A stretch of DNA of 64,000 bases from Tepidicaulis sp002389665 (GTDB lineage Bacteria; Pseudomonadota; Alphaproteobacteria; Parvibaculales; Parvibaculaceae), in assembly GCF_965222285.1 (NCBI RefSeq), contig NZ_OZ244942.1, positions 806,001-870,000 of the forward strand, read 5' to 3'. Below are positions 51,252-60,665 of the stretch, piece by piece; position 1 is the first letter of the stretch; each line of letters begins with the position of its first letter. A program made the translations under genes and the position numbers. Under the pieces are notes generated by a model, which worked only from the letters and a program-made list of their open reading frames with translations, had not been told where the DNA came from and did not search any database.

Positions 51252-52268
51252 TTAATGCGCCCGCTCGATGCAGAAATCGATGAGGTCGGAAAGCGCCTGC
51301 TTGATGTTCCCGTCCGGGAAGATGCCGAGCGCGTCCTGCGCCATTTCACCGTAATGACGTGCCCGTTTGATCGTGTCTTCGATCGCCCGGTGCTTGGCAA
51401 GAAGGCCGAGCGCATGAGGCAGATCTTCTTCGCGCTGATCGCCTTCCTGCAGGCAGCGCTGCCAGAAGGCGCGTTCTTCTTCATCGCCGCGCCGATAGGC
51501 GAGCACGATGGGAAGGGTGATTTTGCCTTCGCGGAAATCATCACCGACATTCTTGCCGAGCTTGTCTTTCTCGCCCGAATAATCGAGTGCGTCGTCGATG
51601 AGCTGAAAGGCGATGCCGAGATTGCGCCCGTAAGATTCAAGCGCTGCGGCTTCCGCCCCGTCCTTGCCGGAAATCACCGCGCCGATTTCGGCGGCGGCGG
51701 CAAAAAGCGCAGCCGTCTTGGCGGCGATGACTTTAAGGTAAGCATCTTCCGTCGTTGCCGTGTTCTTGGCGGCGGCAAGCTGCATCACCTCGCCCTCGGC
51801 GATCACGGCAGCGGCGTTTGAGAGAATTTCCAGCGCCCGGAGCGAGCCCGTTTCCACCATCAGCTTGAAGGCGCGCCCGAGCAGGAAATCGCCCACCAGC
51901 ACCGAGGCCTGGTTGCCCCAAAGGAGCCGGGCGGTCTTGCGCCCGCGGCGCAGATCGCTTTCATCCACCACATCGTCATGCAGCAGCGTCGCCGTATGCA
52001 TGAACTCGACCGTGGCGGCGAGCTTGATGTGATCGGCGCCCTCATAGCCGCAAAGCTGGGCGGAGGCGAGGGTGAGCATGGGCCGCAGCCGCTTGCCGCC
52101 GGAATTGATCAGATGGCTGGCAAGCTCGGGGATCATCGGCACGTCGGATGCCATACGCGCGCGTATGAAATCGTTGACGTTTTCCATGTCTTCGGCCACG
52201 AGGGCCTGTAAAGTGGCGACAGCGTTCTGCTTGCCGCGCTCGCCCTCAAGTGGAACCACTATACCCAA
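51252..52268 (-). CDS. Polyprenyl diphosphate synthase (IspB type)
   Basis: A 338-residue trans-prenyl diphosphate synthase, probably making the long side chain of ubiquinone. The first Asp-rich motif is LLHDDVVDESDLRRG and the second LIDDALDYSGEKDKLGKNVGDDF, with GGKRLRPMLTLA at the IPP site. The start is a TTG at 52266-52268 (MGIVVPLE), matching the start position of relatives; a GTG 9 bases later is possible. Chain length cannot be judged with confidence. Confidence 0.92.
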   Translation of the reverse strand: MGIVVPLEGERGKQNAVATLQALVAEDMENVNDFIRARMASDVPMIPELASHLINSGGKRLRPMLTLASAQLCGYEGADHIKLAATVEFMHTATLLHDDVVDESDLRRGRKTARLLWGNQASVLVGDFLLGRAFKLMVETGSLRALEILSNAAAVIAEGEVMQLAAAKNTATTEDAYLKVIAAKTAALFAAAAEIGAVISGKDGAEAAALESYGRNLGIAFQLIDDALDYSGEKDKLGKNVGDDFREGKITLPIVLAYRRGDEEERAFWQRCLQEGDQREEDLPHALGLLAKHRAIEDTIKRARHYGEMAQDALGIFPDGNIKQALSDLIDFCIERAH

Positions 52269-52448
52269 GGTAATCCCCAGCTCTTATTTCCGGTTTCTAG
52301 GCGTGAAATGCCGATAAACACAGAATAGGCTGCGGGGGACGGTGCGGCAAGTGCGGCGGATGCGCGCTCAACTAGCTGTGAGGCTGAAAAGAAGCCGGAT
52401 TTGCAGGATGCAGCCGCTTCGCTGAGGCATGAAAGGACCGGATGCCGG

Positions 52449-52667
52449 ATGAAAGAGATTATACGCACCACCGATCCCGTTCTCCTCTCGGCGCTAGATG
52501 ATGCGCTGCGCCAGGCGGGCATCGAGCCTTTGCAGTTCGATACGCATATGAGCATCGTGGAAGGTTCGCTCGGCGTTCTGCCGCGGCGGATCATGGTGGC
52601 GGATGAGGATGAGGCGCAGGCTCTGCGCGTGCTCGAAGCGCTGCGCCGTGAGGCGGAGGGGCGCTGA
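52449..52667 (+). CDS. DUF2007 putative signal-transducing protein
   Basis: A 72-residue DUF2007 (GlnB-like fold) protein. The core is IRTTDPVLLSALDDALRQAG followed by RRIMVADEDEAQALRVLEAL. Its function is unknown; some relatives are thought to sense metabolites. ATG at 52449, with AAAGGA 13 bases upstream. Its stop overlaps the next ATG (TGATG). Confidence 0.85.
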   Translation: MKEIIRTTDPVLLSALDDALRQAGIEPLQFDTHMSIVEGSLGVLPRRIMVADEDEAQALRVLEALRREAEGR

Positions 52668-53461
52668 TGGGCGAGGAGGCGCACGCAAAGCCCGCTGCCG
52701 GCAGCGATCTCACCGATGATGGCTTTCTCGGCGAGCGGCTGAAAATATTGCAGCCCGCAAAAGGCCATCGCTCCGGCCTCGATGCGGTGATGCTGGCCGC
52801 TTCCGTTCCCGCGATCCATGGCGAGCGGGCGCTCGATGTGGGCTGCGGAGCGGGTGTTGCCGCGCTTTGCCTTGCCCGCCGGGTACAGGGGCTTGAGGTG
52901 CGCGGCATCGACATTCAAGCGGGTCTTGTCGCCCTTGCCGGTGAAAACGCGGCGCGTAACGGGCTGGAAGAGCGCGCCCGGTTCATCGAGGCGGATGTCG
53001 CCGCGCCCCGCGGCGCGCTTTCCGAAAAAGACTGTCCGCCCCATTCCTTCGATCATGTCATGGCCAACCCGCCTTTCTATGCGCCGGGCACCACCTGGAC
53101 GCCGCCCGATGCGGGTAAATCCACGGCTCATATTGCGGAGGGCGCGGATCTGGCCCTTTGGGTGGATTTTTGCTGCGCCATGGCGCGGCCCAAAGGCACG
53201 GTGAGTTTCATCCACCGGGCCGATGCGCTGGGCGGGCTTCTCGGCGCCATCGGCACGAAGCTTGGCGGTCTCGTCATCTATCCGCTCTGGCCGGCGCCGG
53301 GAAAAGCGGCGCGGCGGCTTCTCGTGCAAGGCATCAAAGGCTCGCGCGCGCCCCTTGCCATGTTGCCCGGCCTCGTGCTGCATGGAGAGGAGGGCGGTTT
53401 CGAGCCGGAGGCAGAAGCCGTGCTCCGCCATGGCGAGGCGCTGGATTTTTCCGTCTCCTGA
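52667..53461 (+). CDS. TrmN6-like tRNA1(Val) adenine methyltransferase
   Basis: A 264-residue SAM methyltransferase of the YfiC/TrmN6 group, which methylates N6 of A37 in tRNA-Val. Motifs: SAM-binding ALDVGCGAGVAALCLARRV and catalytic VMANPPFYAPG (NPPF). LTDDGFLGERLKILQPAKGH at the N-terminus is typical. Coupled to DUF2007 by a one-base overlap. Confidence 0.88.
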   Translation: MGEEAHAKPAAGSDLTDDGFLGERLKILQPAKGHRSGLDAVMLAASVPAIHGERALDVGCGAGVAALCLARRVQGLEVRGIDIQAGLVALAGENAARNGLEERARFIEADVAAPRGALSEKDCPPHSFDHVMANPPFYAPGTTWTPPDAGKSTAHIAEGADLALWVDFCCAMARPKGTVSFIHRADALGGLLGAIGTKLGGLVIYPLWPAPGKAARRLLVQGIKGSRAPLAMLPGLVLHGEEGGFEPEAEAVLRHGEALDFSVS

Positions 53462-53527
53462 TCGGCACTTGAGCCTGAGGCGAGCCGTCTTACTTATGAA
53501 AGAACGCAGAAAAGATTGAGAGCGCAA

Positions 53528-54463
53528 TTGACCGAGAACACCGAGAAAAACGGCGAAGCCAATAACGAAGCCCCCAAGAAGAAGAAAAAGAGCCGCCGCA
53601 GAAAGCTGCTCTTTTGGAAAAAGGCCCCGCCGCTTGTCCCCGTTCTGCGTCTCACTGGGCCCATTGGCGCGGTCAGCCCGCTGCGTCAGGGGATGAGCCT
53701 TGCGAGCGTCGCCGACACGCTGGAGGCGGCTTTCACCGTCAAAGGCGCGCGCGCGGTCGCTATTCTCATCAACTCGCCCGGCGGCTCGCCCGTGCAATCG
53801 GCGCTCATCTATAAGCGCATCCGCGCGCTCGCCAAAGAAAACCACGTCAAAGTCTATGTCTTTGCCGAAGATGTGGCCGCTTCCGGCGGTTATATGATCG
53901 CTTGCGCGGGGGATGAGATTTACGCCGATGAAAGCTCGGTCATCGGCTCGATCGGGGTGATCTCCGCCGGCTTCGGCTTCACCGGTCTCATCGAAAAGCT
54001 CGGCATCGAGCGGCGCGTGCATACGGCCGGCGAATCGAAAGCCATGCTCGATCCCTTCCAGCCGGAACGCGCCGAAGAAGTTGCCCGCCTCGAGGCGCTG
54101 CAGCGCGAGGTGCACGCGCATTTCAAGGCGCTGGTGAAGGAAAGCCGGGGCAAGCGCCTTGCCGAGGAACCGGAGCTTTTCACCGGCGCCTTCTGGGCTG
54201 GGGAAAAGGCCAAGGAGCTCGGCCTCATTGATGGGCTCGGCGACCTGCGCTCGGTGATGCGCCATAAATTCGGCAAAAACGTGCAGTTAAAGAAGGTAGG
54301 CGGGGCCCGGCCGTGGTGGCGCCGCGCCCAGGGCATCGGCATTGCCCGGAGCCGGGGGGAAGCGGATTTGCCGCAGATTTCCGCGCAAATCTCCGCAACC
54401 TGGGCCGAGGATTTGATGGCCGCGTTGGAGGCCCGTTCCCTTTGGTCCCGTTTTGGCCTTTAA
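53528..54463 (+). CDS. S49 family peptidase (SppA/SohB-like)
   Basis: A 311-residue serine-lysine protease. The nucleophile is in AASGGYMIACAG, and the Lys general base in AGESKAMLDPFQPE. INSPGGSPVQSALIYKRI and SSVIGSIGVISAGFGF are family blocks. It is the half-size form, without the duplicated SppA domain. The N-terminus is highly basic (KKKKKSRRRKLLFWKK) with no clear membrane helix, so it may sit on the inner membrane face. Start is probably a TTG at 53528, after GAGAG; a TTG at 53516 is the alternative. Confidence 0.88.
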   Translation: MTENTEKNGEANNEAPKKKKKSRRRKLLFWKKAPPLVPVLRLTGPIGAVSPLRQGMSLASVADTLEAAFTVKGARAVAILINSPGGSPVQSALIYKRIRALAKENHVKVYVFAEDVAASGGYMIACAGDEIYADESSVIGSIGVISAGFGFTGLIEKLGIERRVHTAGESKAMLDPFQPERAEEVARLEALQREVHAHFKALVKESRGKRLAEEPELFTGAFWAGEKAKELGLIDGLGDLRSVMRHKFGKNVQLKKVGGARPWWRRAQGIGIARSRGEADLPQISAQISATWAEDLMAALEARSLWSRFGL

Positions 54464-54506
54464 TGGGGTAGTCCTTTTAAAGGGATGAAGAGACCCGGAG
54501 CGTCCA

Positions 54507-54716
54507 ATGAGCGATTTCGTGATGACCGGCATTGCCATGGCAGCGGCGGTCGCAGCCTATAAGATCTGGGACGGCGTCAAAGCCGCGCGCAAGGCCCGCC
54601 TCAAGGCGCAGGCCGAGATGCGCCGCCATACCGGCAGCGGCGAGCCGCGCGATCTCGGCCGTCTGACCCGCGCCGAAGACGGCACCTATGTGCCTGAAAA
54701 GCGGCCCTCAAGCTAA
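54507..54716 (+). CDS. Small membrane-associated protein of unknown function
   Basis: A 69-residue protein with one hydrophobic segment (VMTGIAMAAAVAAYKIW) and a basic, Arg/Lys-rich cytoplasmic tail (GVKAARKARLKAQAEMRRH). ATG follows GGAG. It lies 43 bases after the S49 peptidase gene. No family recognised; it may be a small inner-membrane adaptor. Confidence 0.65.
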   Translation: MSDFVMTGIAMAAAVAAYKIWDGVKAARKARLKAQAEMRRHTGSGEPRDLGRLTRAEDGTYVPEKRPSS

Positions 54717-54740
54717 GCGCCGCACCCCCCTCTCACTGCC

Positions 54741-54769
54741 TTGACCGCCCGCAGCCCCGCCGCTAACGT
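54741..54769 (+). promoter_or_regulatory. Candidate promoter of glyQS
   Basis: TTGACC (54741-54746) and TAACGT (54764-54769) are 17 bases apart. Predicted start near 54776, about 75 bases before glyQ. Confidence 0.5.
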
Positions 54770-54849
54770 GCGCGGGCCTGAGGCGCGGGATTCTGCGCTT
54801 TTTTGGCTTTTGGGCGGTTCCGCCCCAGCACGAACGTCAAGAGAGCTTC

Positions 54850-55779
54850 ATGTCAGGTCAAGCCGGCCGCCCGCCCGCGAAGGATGTATCCTTCCAAAAC
54901 CTCATTCTTACCCTGCAGCGCTATTGGGCCGATTACGGCTGCGTGGTGCTGCAGCCCTATGACGTGGAAATGGGGGCGGGCACGTTTCACCCGGCAACCA
55001 CGCTGCGCGCGCTCGGGCCGAAGCACTGGAAGGCGGCCTATGTGCAGCCCTCCCGCCGCCCGACCGACGGGCGATACGGGGAAAACCCGAACCGCTTCCA
55101 GCACTATTATCAGTTCCAGGTGATCTTGAAGCCGTCGCCCGAAAACATTCAGGAGCTTTACCTGAACTCGCTTTACGAGCTCGGCATCGATCCCAAAAAC
55201 CACGACATCCGCTTTGTGGAAGATGACTGGGAAAGCCCGACGCTTGGTGCCTGGGGTCTTGGCTGGGAAGTGTGGTGCGACGGGATGGAAGTTTCCCAGT
55301 TCACGTATTTTCAGCAGGTCGGCGGTTTCGACTGCAACCCGGTGGCGGGCGAGCTCACCTACGGGCTTGAGCGCCTCGCCATGTATATCCAGGGCGTCGA
55401 CAACGGCTATGAGCTGAATTTCAACGGCAAGGATGGGGACGAGCGCGTGACCTATGGCGACGTCTTCAAGCAGGCCGAGTTCGAATATTCCCACCACAAT
55501 TTCAATGCGGCGAACACCGAAATGCTCTTCCGCCATTTCAGCGATGCGGAAGGCGAGTGCATGGCGCTCCTGGAAAACGATCCGCCTTTGCCGCTGCCCG
55601 CTTACGACCAATGCATCAAGGCAAGCCATGCCTTCAACCTGCTCGATGCGCGTGGCGTCATTTCCGTGACCGAGCGCCAGGCCTATATCGGCCGGGTGCG
55701 CACGCTCGCAAAGGCCTGCTGCACGGCCTATCTCGCGACGCCGCAAGGTGGCGGTATCAAAGTGGAAGAGGAGGCCTGA
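54850..55779 (+). CDS. glyQ: Glycyl-tRNA synthetase alpha subunit
   Basis: A 309-residue catalytic alpha subunit of the bacterial tetrameric glycyl-tRNA synthetase. Conserved blocks: WADYGCVVLQPYDVEMGAGT, YVQPSRRPTDGRYGENPNR, FVEDDWESPTLGAWGLGWEV and GLERLAMYIQGV. AGAGAG precedes the ATG. Only 3 bases separate it from glyS. Confidence 0.98.
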   Translation: MSGQAGRPPAKDVSFQNLILTLQRYWADYGCVVLQPYDVEMGAGTFHPATTLRALGPKHWKAAYVQPSRRPTDGRYGENPNRFQHYYQFQVILKPSPENIQELYLNSLYELGIDPKNHDIRFVEDDWESPTLGAWGLGWEVWCDGMEVSQFTYFQQVGGFDCNPVAGELTYGLERLAMYIQGVDNGYELNFNGKDGDERVTYGDVFKQAEFEYSHHNFNAANTEMLFRHFSDAEGECMALLENDPPLPLPAYDQCIKASHAFNLLDARGVISVTERQAYIGRVRTLAKACCTAYLATPQGGGIKVEEEA

Positions 55780-55782
55780 ACC

Positions 55783-57825
55783 ATGCCCGATCTTCTGCTG
55801 GAACTTTTCTCCGAAGAAATCCCCGCCCGCATGCAGGAAAAGGTATCGGGCGATTTGAAAAAACTCGTGACCGATGCGCTTGCCGAAAACGATGTCTTCG
55901 GCGAAGCCGCTGTTGCTTTTGCCACGCCGCGCCGGCTGACGCTCTCCATTACCGGCCTTCCTGCCGAGCAGCCGGACCGGCGCGAGGAACGCAAAGGCCC
56001 GCGCGTCGGCGCGCCGGAAAAGGCGCTCGAAGGGTTTTTGAATTCGGTCGGCCTCAGCCTCGATCAGTGCGAAACGCGCTCCGATAAAAAGGGCGAGTAT
56101 TACGTTGCCGTGATCGAAAAGAAGGGCCAGCCGCTGCCCGGCCTCATCGGCGACATCGTGCCGCAGATCATCCGCACCTTCCCCTGGCCGAAATCCATGC
56201 GCTGGGGCGAGGGGAGCTTGCGCTGGGTGCGCCCGCTTCATTCGATCCTCTGCACCTTCGACGGCGAGGTGGTGCCGTTCGAGGTGGACGGCATCAAGGC
56301 GGGCGATACGACCTATGGCCACCGGTTCATGGGCCCTGCGCCCATCAAGGTGAAGCGCTTTGAGGATTACGAGAAAAAGCTGCATGACGCCAAAGTCATG
56401 CTCGATCCCGCGCTGCGCGCCCGCACGATCTGGGAAGACGCGAAAAATCTCGCCCATGCCCAGAACCTCGAGCTTGTGGAAGACGAGGCGCTGCTGCGCG
56501 AAGTGGCAGGGCTTGTCGAATGGCCGGTCGTGCTGATGGGCAAGATCGACGAGCGCTTCATGGACGTGCCGGGCGAGGTGCTTTCCCTTTCCATGCGCGA
56601 GAACCAGAAATATTTCACGCTGAAAAGCGCGGACGGCAAAATGGCCCCGCGCTTCATCCTCGCCTCCAACCTCATCGCCGAAGATGGGGGCGCCGCCATT
56701 ATCAACGGCAATGAGCGCGTGCTGCGCGCCCGCTTCGCCGATGCCGAATTCCTCTGGCAGGAAGACAAGAAGAAGAGCCTGGAAAAAGATTTCCTGCCGA
56801 AGCTGAAAGACGTGGTCTTCCACGCCAAGCTCGGCACGGTGGGTGAAAAGGCGGAACGCGTTTCGAAGCTCGCCGGTGAGCTTTCCGCCTTCATTCCAGG
56901 CTGCGATAAGGCGAAGGCCGAAAAGGCGGGCCTGCTCGCCAAAGCCGATCTCGTTTCCGGCATGGTTTATGAGTTCCCGGAACTCCAGGGCCAGATGGGC
57001 CGCTATTACGCTCTCGCCGAAGGCCTCGATTCTGGCGTCGCCGATGCCATTGCCGAACACTACCGCCCGGCGGGGCCTGCCGACGATCTGCCTGAAGGTC
57101 CGGTCGCTCAGGCCGTGGCACTGGCGGATAAGCTCGATACACTGACGGGGTTTTGGTCGATTGATGAAAAACCCACGGGCTCCAAAGACCCTTATGCGCT
57201 GCGCCGCGCGACCTTGGGCATAATTCGCATCGTTCTGGAAAACGATATGCGGTTGCCGCTTCGGCTGGCCGTCAATCTGCCGTCTTGGGGTGATCGGTCG
57301 GACGACTTGCCGCCATTCTTCGCCGACCGCCTCAAAGTCCACCTGCGCGAACAAGGCGCACGGCACGACCTCGTCGATGCAGTTTTCGCGCTGGAAGGTC
57401 AGGACGATCTCGTTCTCATCGTGAAGCGTGTCGAGGCTCTGGGCGAATTCCTGAAAACCGATGACGGGGCGAACCTGCTGGCCGGCTTCAAGCGCGCGGT
57501 GAACATCCTCAAGGCCGAGGAGAAGAAGGACGGGCGCAGCTTCGATGGCGCGGTGAATGCCGGGCTTTTGAAAGAGCCGGAAGAAAAGGCGCTGCACGCC
57601 GCCCTCGAAAGCGCCCGCAGCGAGGCGGCAAGGGCCATTGAGGCGGAAGATTTTGCAAATGCCATGTCCGCTCTTGCGAAATTGCGCGCCCCGGTCGATG
57701 CCTTCTTCGATAAGGTGACGGTGAACGCGCCGGAGGCGGAGATTCGTGAGAATCGGCTTAACCTTCTCAGCGGTATCCGGGCGGCGACAGGCGCCGTGGC
57801 GGATTTCTCGCGGATCGAAGGGTAG
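55783..57825 (+). CDS. glyS: Glycyl-tRNA synthetase beta subunit
   Basis: A 680-residue beta subunit, which binds tRNA and completes the synthetase. N-terminal LLLELFSEEIPARMQ and the HD-like/anticodon-binding C-terminal region (DPYALRRATLGIIRIVLEND) are typical. WPKSMRWGEGSLRWVRPLHS is another family block. The operon is followed by a REP-like palindrome. Confidence 0.97.
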   Translation: MPDLLLELFSEEIPARMQEKVSGDLKKLVTDALAENDVFGEAAVAFATPRRLTLSITGLPAEQPDRREERKGPRVGAPEKALEGFLNSVGLSLDQCETRSDKKGEYYVAVIEKKGQPLPGLIGDIVPQIIRTFPWPKSMRWGEGSLRWVRPLHSILCTFDGEVVPFEVDGIKAGDTTYGHRFMGPAPIKVKRFEDYEKKLHDAKVMLDPALRARTIWEDAKNLAHAQNLELVEDEALLREVAGLVEWPVVLMGKIDERFMDVPGEVLSLSMRENQKYFTLKSADGKMAPRFILASNLIAEDGGAAIINGNERVLRARFADAEFLWQEDKKKSLEKDFLPKLKDVVFHAKLGTVGEKAERVSKLAGELSAFIPGCDKAKAEKAGLLAKADLVSGMVYEFPELQGQMGRYYALAEGLDSGVADAIAEHYRPAGPADDLPEGPVAQAVALADKLDTLTGFWSIDEKPTGSKDPYALRRATLGIIRIVLENDMRLPLRLAVNLPSWGDRSDDLPPFFADRLKVHLREQGARHDLVDAVFALEGQDDLVLIVKRVEALGEFLKTDDGANLLAGFKRAVNILKAEEKKDGRSFDGAVNAGLLKEPEEKALHAALESARSEAARAIEAEDFANAMSALAKLRAPVDAFFDKVTVNAPEAEIRENRLNLLSGIRAATGAVADFSRIEG

Positions 57826-57851
57826 GGCGCCTGCCGTATATAACGGGTGTC

Positions 57852-57872
57852 ACCCCGGCTTTTTGCCGGGGT
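57852..57872. repeat. REP-like palindrome between glyS and ppdK
   Basis: ACCCCGGC (57852-57859) and GCCGGGGT (57865-57872) with a TTTTT loop, followed by CCAGGGTGG. The stem plus trailing CCAG resembles the dispersed palindromic repeats of alphaproteobacterial genomes. The 155-base gap contains no clear promoter for ppdK. Confidence 0.6.
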
Positions 57873-57980
57873 CCAGGGTGGCGATCTTCGGTTCGGGCCC
57901 GCGGTGCGCGCGCCCGGCACGGCGGAGAGCCGCCGCGCCAAAGCGTCGAACGTAGAAGCGTTTAAAGACGGACAACGAAA

Positions 57981-60665
57981 ATGGCAGACACGCATAAATG
58001 GGTTTACGCATTCGGCGACGGCTCTGCCGAAGGGCATGCGGGTCTGCGCGATCTTCTGGGCGGCAAGGGCGCGAACCTTGCCGAGATGAGCAATCTCGGC
58101 CTGCCCGTTCCGCCCGGCTTCACCATCACGACGGAAGTCTGCACCGCCTTTTACGATAATAATCGCCAGTATCCCGAAGGCCTCGAAGCCCAGGCCGAGG
58201 CGGCGCTCACCAAAGTGGGCGAGACCGTCGGCGCGCGTTTCGGCGATGCGGCGAACCCGCTTCTTGTTTCCGTGCGTTCCGGCGGGCGCGCCTCCATGCC
58301 CGGCATGATGGACACCGTGCTCAATCTCGGTCTCAACGATGAGACGGTGAAGGGCCTTGCGGAAAAAGCCGGCGATGAGCGTTTCGCCTATGACAGCTAC
58401 CGCCGCTTCATCCAGATGTATTCGGATGTGGTGATGGGGCTCGACCATCATTCCTTCGAAGAGATTCTCGATATCTTCAAGGAAGAAAACGAATATTATC
58501 TCGATACGGACCTTTCCGCCGAAGACTGGAAAGAAGTTATCACCCGCTACAAGCGCCTGGTGGAAGAAGAGCTCGAAGAGCCTTTCCCGCAGGATGTGAC
58601 GGCGCAGCTTTGGGGCGCCATCGGCGCGGTTTTCGGTTCCTGGCAGAATGTGCGCGCGAAAACTTATCGCCGCCTGCATAACATTCCCGATAGCTGGGGC
58701 ACTGCCGTCAATGTGCAGGCCATGGTTTTCGGCAATATGGGCGCGAAAAGCGCGACGGGCGTTGCCTTCACGCGCAACCCCTCCACCGGCGAAAAGCTGA
58801 TCTACGGCGAATTCCTCATCAATGCCCAGGGCGAAGATGTGGTGGCCGGCATCCGCACGCCCCAAAGCCTGACGAAAGCGGCGCGCGAGGCGGGCAAGGA
58901 AACCAAGCCTTCCATGGAAGAGGCGATGCCGGAAGTTTACGGCGAGCTCAAAGCCGTGTTCGAGCGCTTGGAGGCCCATTACCGGGACATGCAGGACATC
59001 GAGTTTACCGTTCAGGAAGGCAAGCTCTGGATGCTGCAGACGCGGAACGGCAAGCGCACCGCGAAAGCTGCCATCAGGATCGCCGTCGATATGGTCAAGG
59101 AAGGGCTTATCAGCGAGGAAGAGGCGGTGACCCGCGTCGATGCTTCCTCGCTCGACCAGCTTCTGCACCCGACGCTCGATCCCGACGCCCCGCGCAATAT
59201 CGTGGCGACGGGCCTGCCCGCCTCGCCGGGCGCGGCGAGCGGCAAGATCGTCTTTTCCTCCGATGAAGCCGCCGACATGAAGTCGCACGGCGAGGACGTC
59301 ATTCTGGTGCGCATCGAGACGAGCCCGGAAGACATTCACGGCATGCATTCGGCCGCGGGCATTCTGACGACGCGGGGCGGCATGACGAGCCATGCTGCCG
59401 TCGTGGCGCGCGGCATGGGCAAACCCTGCGTTTCCGGCGCCGGTTCCCTGCGCATCGATTATGCCCGCGAGACCATGTCCGTCATGGGCGATACGTTCCA
59501 TAAGGGTGATCTCATCACCATCGACGGCTCGGCCGGGCAGATCATCAAGGGCGCGGTGCCGACACGCCAGCCAGAGCTTTCCGGCGATTTTGCGCAGCTC
59601 ATGGAATGGGCGGACAAGATCCGCAAGCTCACCGTGCGCACCAATGCCGAAACCCCTCACGATGCCAAGACCGCGCGCAAATTCGGCGCGGAAGGCATCG
59701 GTCTGTGCCGCACCGAGCACATGTTCTTCGAGGATGAGCGCATCCTGGCGGTGCGGGAAATGATCGTGGCGGATGATTCCGCCGGCCGTAAAAAAGCGCT
59801 CGATAAAATCCTGCCCATGCAGCGGGACGATTTCCGCCAGCTTTTCGAGATCATGAAGGGCCTGCCCGTCACGATCCGCCTGCTTGACCCGCCGCTGCAT
59901 GAATTCCTCCCCCATACGGAAGAAGAGGTGGAGGAAGTCGCCGCGCAGGCCGGGCTCGATCCGGAAAAACTGAAGCGGCGCCTCGGCCAGCTTTCCGAGT
60001 TCAACCCGATGCTCGGCCACCGGGGCTGCCGGCTCGGCGTTTCCCATCCTGAGATTTACGAGATGCAGGCCCGGGCGATTTTCGAAGCCGCGCTCCTTGC
60101 CGGGGAGCAGACGGGCGCCCCCGTCGTGCCGGAGGTGATGGTGCCGCTGGTTGCCACGAAAAACGAGCTCGATTTCCTCAAGCCCCGCATCGATGCGGTG
60201 GCCGAAGCCGTGATGAAAGAGAAGGGCGCCCGGTTCGATTATTCGGTCGGCACGATGATCGAGCTGCCCCGTGCCGCGCTTCAGGCCGGCAAGATTGCCG
60301 AAACCGCCGAGTTCTTCTCCTTCGGCACGAACGATCTCACCCAGACCGCCTTCGGCATCAGCCGGGATGACGCCGCTTCCTTCCTCAACGAGTACCTTAC
60401 CAACGGTATTCTGGAGCAGGACCCCTTCGTCTCGCTGGACAGGGACGGGGTGGGCGAGCTCATCGCCATCGCCGCCGAGCGCGGGCGGGCTACCCGGCCC
60501 GGCATGAAGATGGGGATTTGCGGCGAACATGGCGGCGATCCCGCCTCCATCCGCTTTTGCGCCGATCACGGGCTCGACTATGTCTCCTGCTCGCCTTACC
60601 GGGTGCCGATCGCCCGGCTGGCGGCGGCTCAGGCCGCCGTTGCGCAGGTCGAACGGGACGCTTAA
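57981..60665 (+). CDS. ppdK: Pyruvate, phosphate dikinase
   Basis: An 894-residue PPDK that interconverts pyruvate, ATP and phosphate with PEP, AMP and pyrophosphate. The ATP-grasp domain is N-terminal (VSVRSGGRASMPGMMDTVLN). The phosphorylated His is H471 in RGGMTSHAAVVARGMGKPCV. The C-terminal TIM barrel has LCRTEHMFFEDERI and the catalytic Cys847 in GICGEHGGDP. Length is normal. The ribosome site is weak (GGACAACGAAA). Confidence 0.98.
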   Translation: MADTHKWVYAFGDGSAEGHAGLRDLLGGKGANLAEMSNLGLPVPPGFTITTEVCTAFYDNNRQYPEGLEAQAEAALTKVGETVGARFGDAANPLLVSVRSGGRASMPGMMDTVLNLGLNDETVKGLAEKAGDERFAYDSYRRFIQMYSDVVMGLDHHSFEEILDIFKEENEYYLDTDLSAEDWKEVITRYKRLVEEELEEPFPQDVTAQLWGAIGAVFGSWQNVRAKTYRRLHNIPDSWGTAVNVQAMVFGNMGAKSATGVAFTRNPSTGEKLIYGEFLINAQGEDVVAGIRTPQSLTKAAREAGKETKPSMEEAMPEVYGELKAVFERLEAHYRDMQDIEFTVQEGKLWMLQTRNGKRTAKAAIRIAVDMVKEGLISEEEAVTRVDASSLDQLLHPTLDPDAPRNIVATGLPASPGAASGKIVFSSDEAADMKSHGEDVILVRIETSPEDIHGMHSAAGILTTRGGMTSHAAVVARGMGKPCVSGAGSLRIDYARETMSVMGDTFHKGDLITIDGSAGQIIKGAVPTRQPELSGDFAQLMEWADKIRKLTVRTNAETPHDAKTARKFGAEGIGLCRTEHMFFEDERILAVREMIVADDSAGRKKALDKILPMQRDDFRQLFEIMKGLPVTIRLLDPPLHEFLPHTEEEVEEVAAQAGLDPEKLKRRLGQLSEFNPMLGHRGCRLGVSHPEIYEMQARAIFEAALLAGEQTGAPVVPEVMVPLVATKNELDFLKPRIDAVAEAVMKEKGARFDYSVGTMIELPRAALQAGKIAETAEFFSFGTNDLTQTAFGISRDDAASFLNEYLTNGILEQDPFVSLDRDGVGELIAIAAERGRATRPGMKMGICGEHGGDPASIRFCADHGLDYVSCSPYRVPIARLAAAQAAVAQVERDA

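Noticed and set aside
52259..54265. A 668-codon minus-strand ORF opposite DUF2007, TrmN6-like and S49 genes
   Set aside because: Covers three supported plus-strand genes and lacks any motif.
54853..57597. A 914-codon minus-strand ORF opposite glyQ and glyS
   Set aside because: Runs across two conserved genes and has no recognisable domain or start signal.
57399..60569. A 1056-codon minus-strand ORF opposite ppdK
   Set aside because: Antisense shadow of a full-length, well-conserved PPDK; no ribosome site or family motif.
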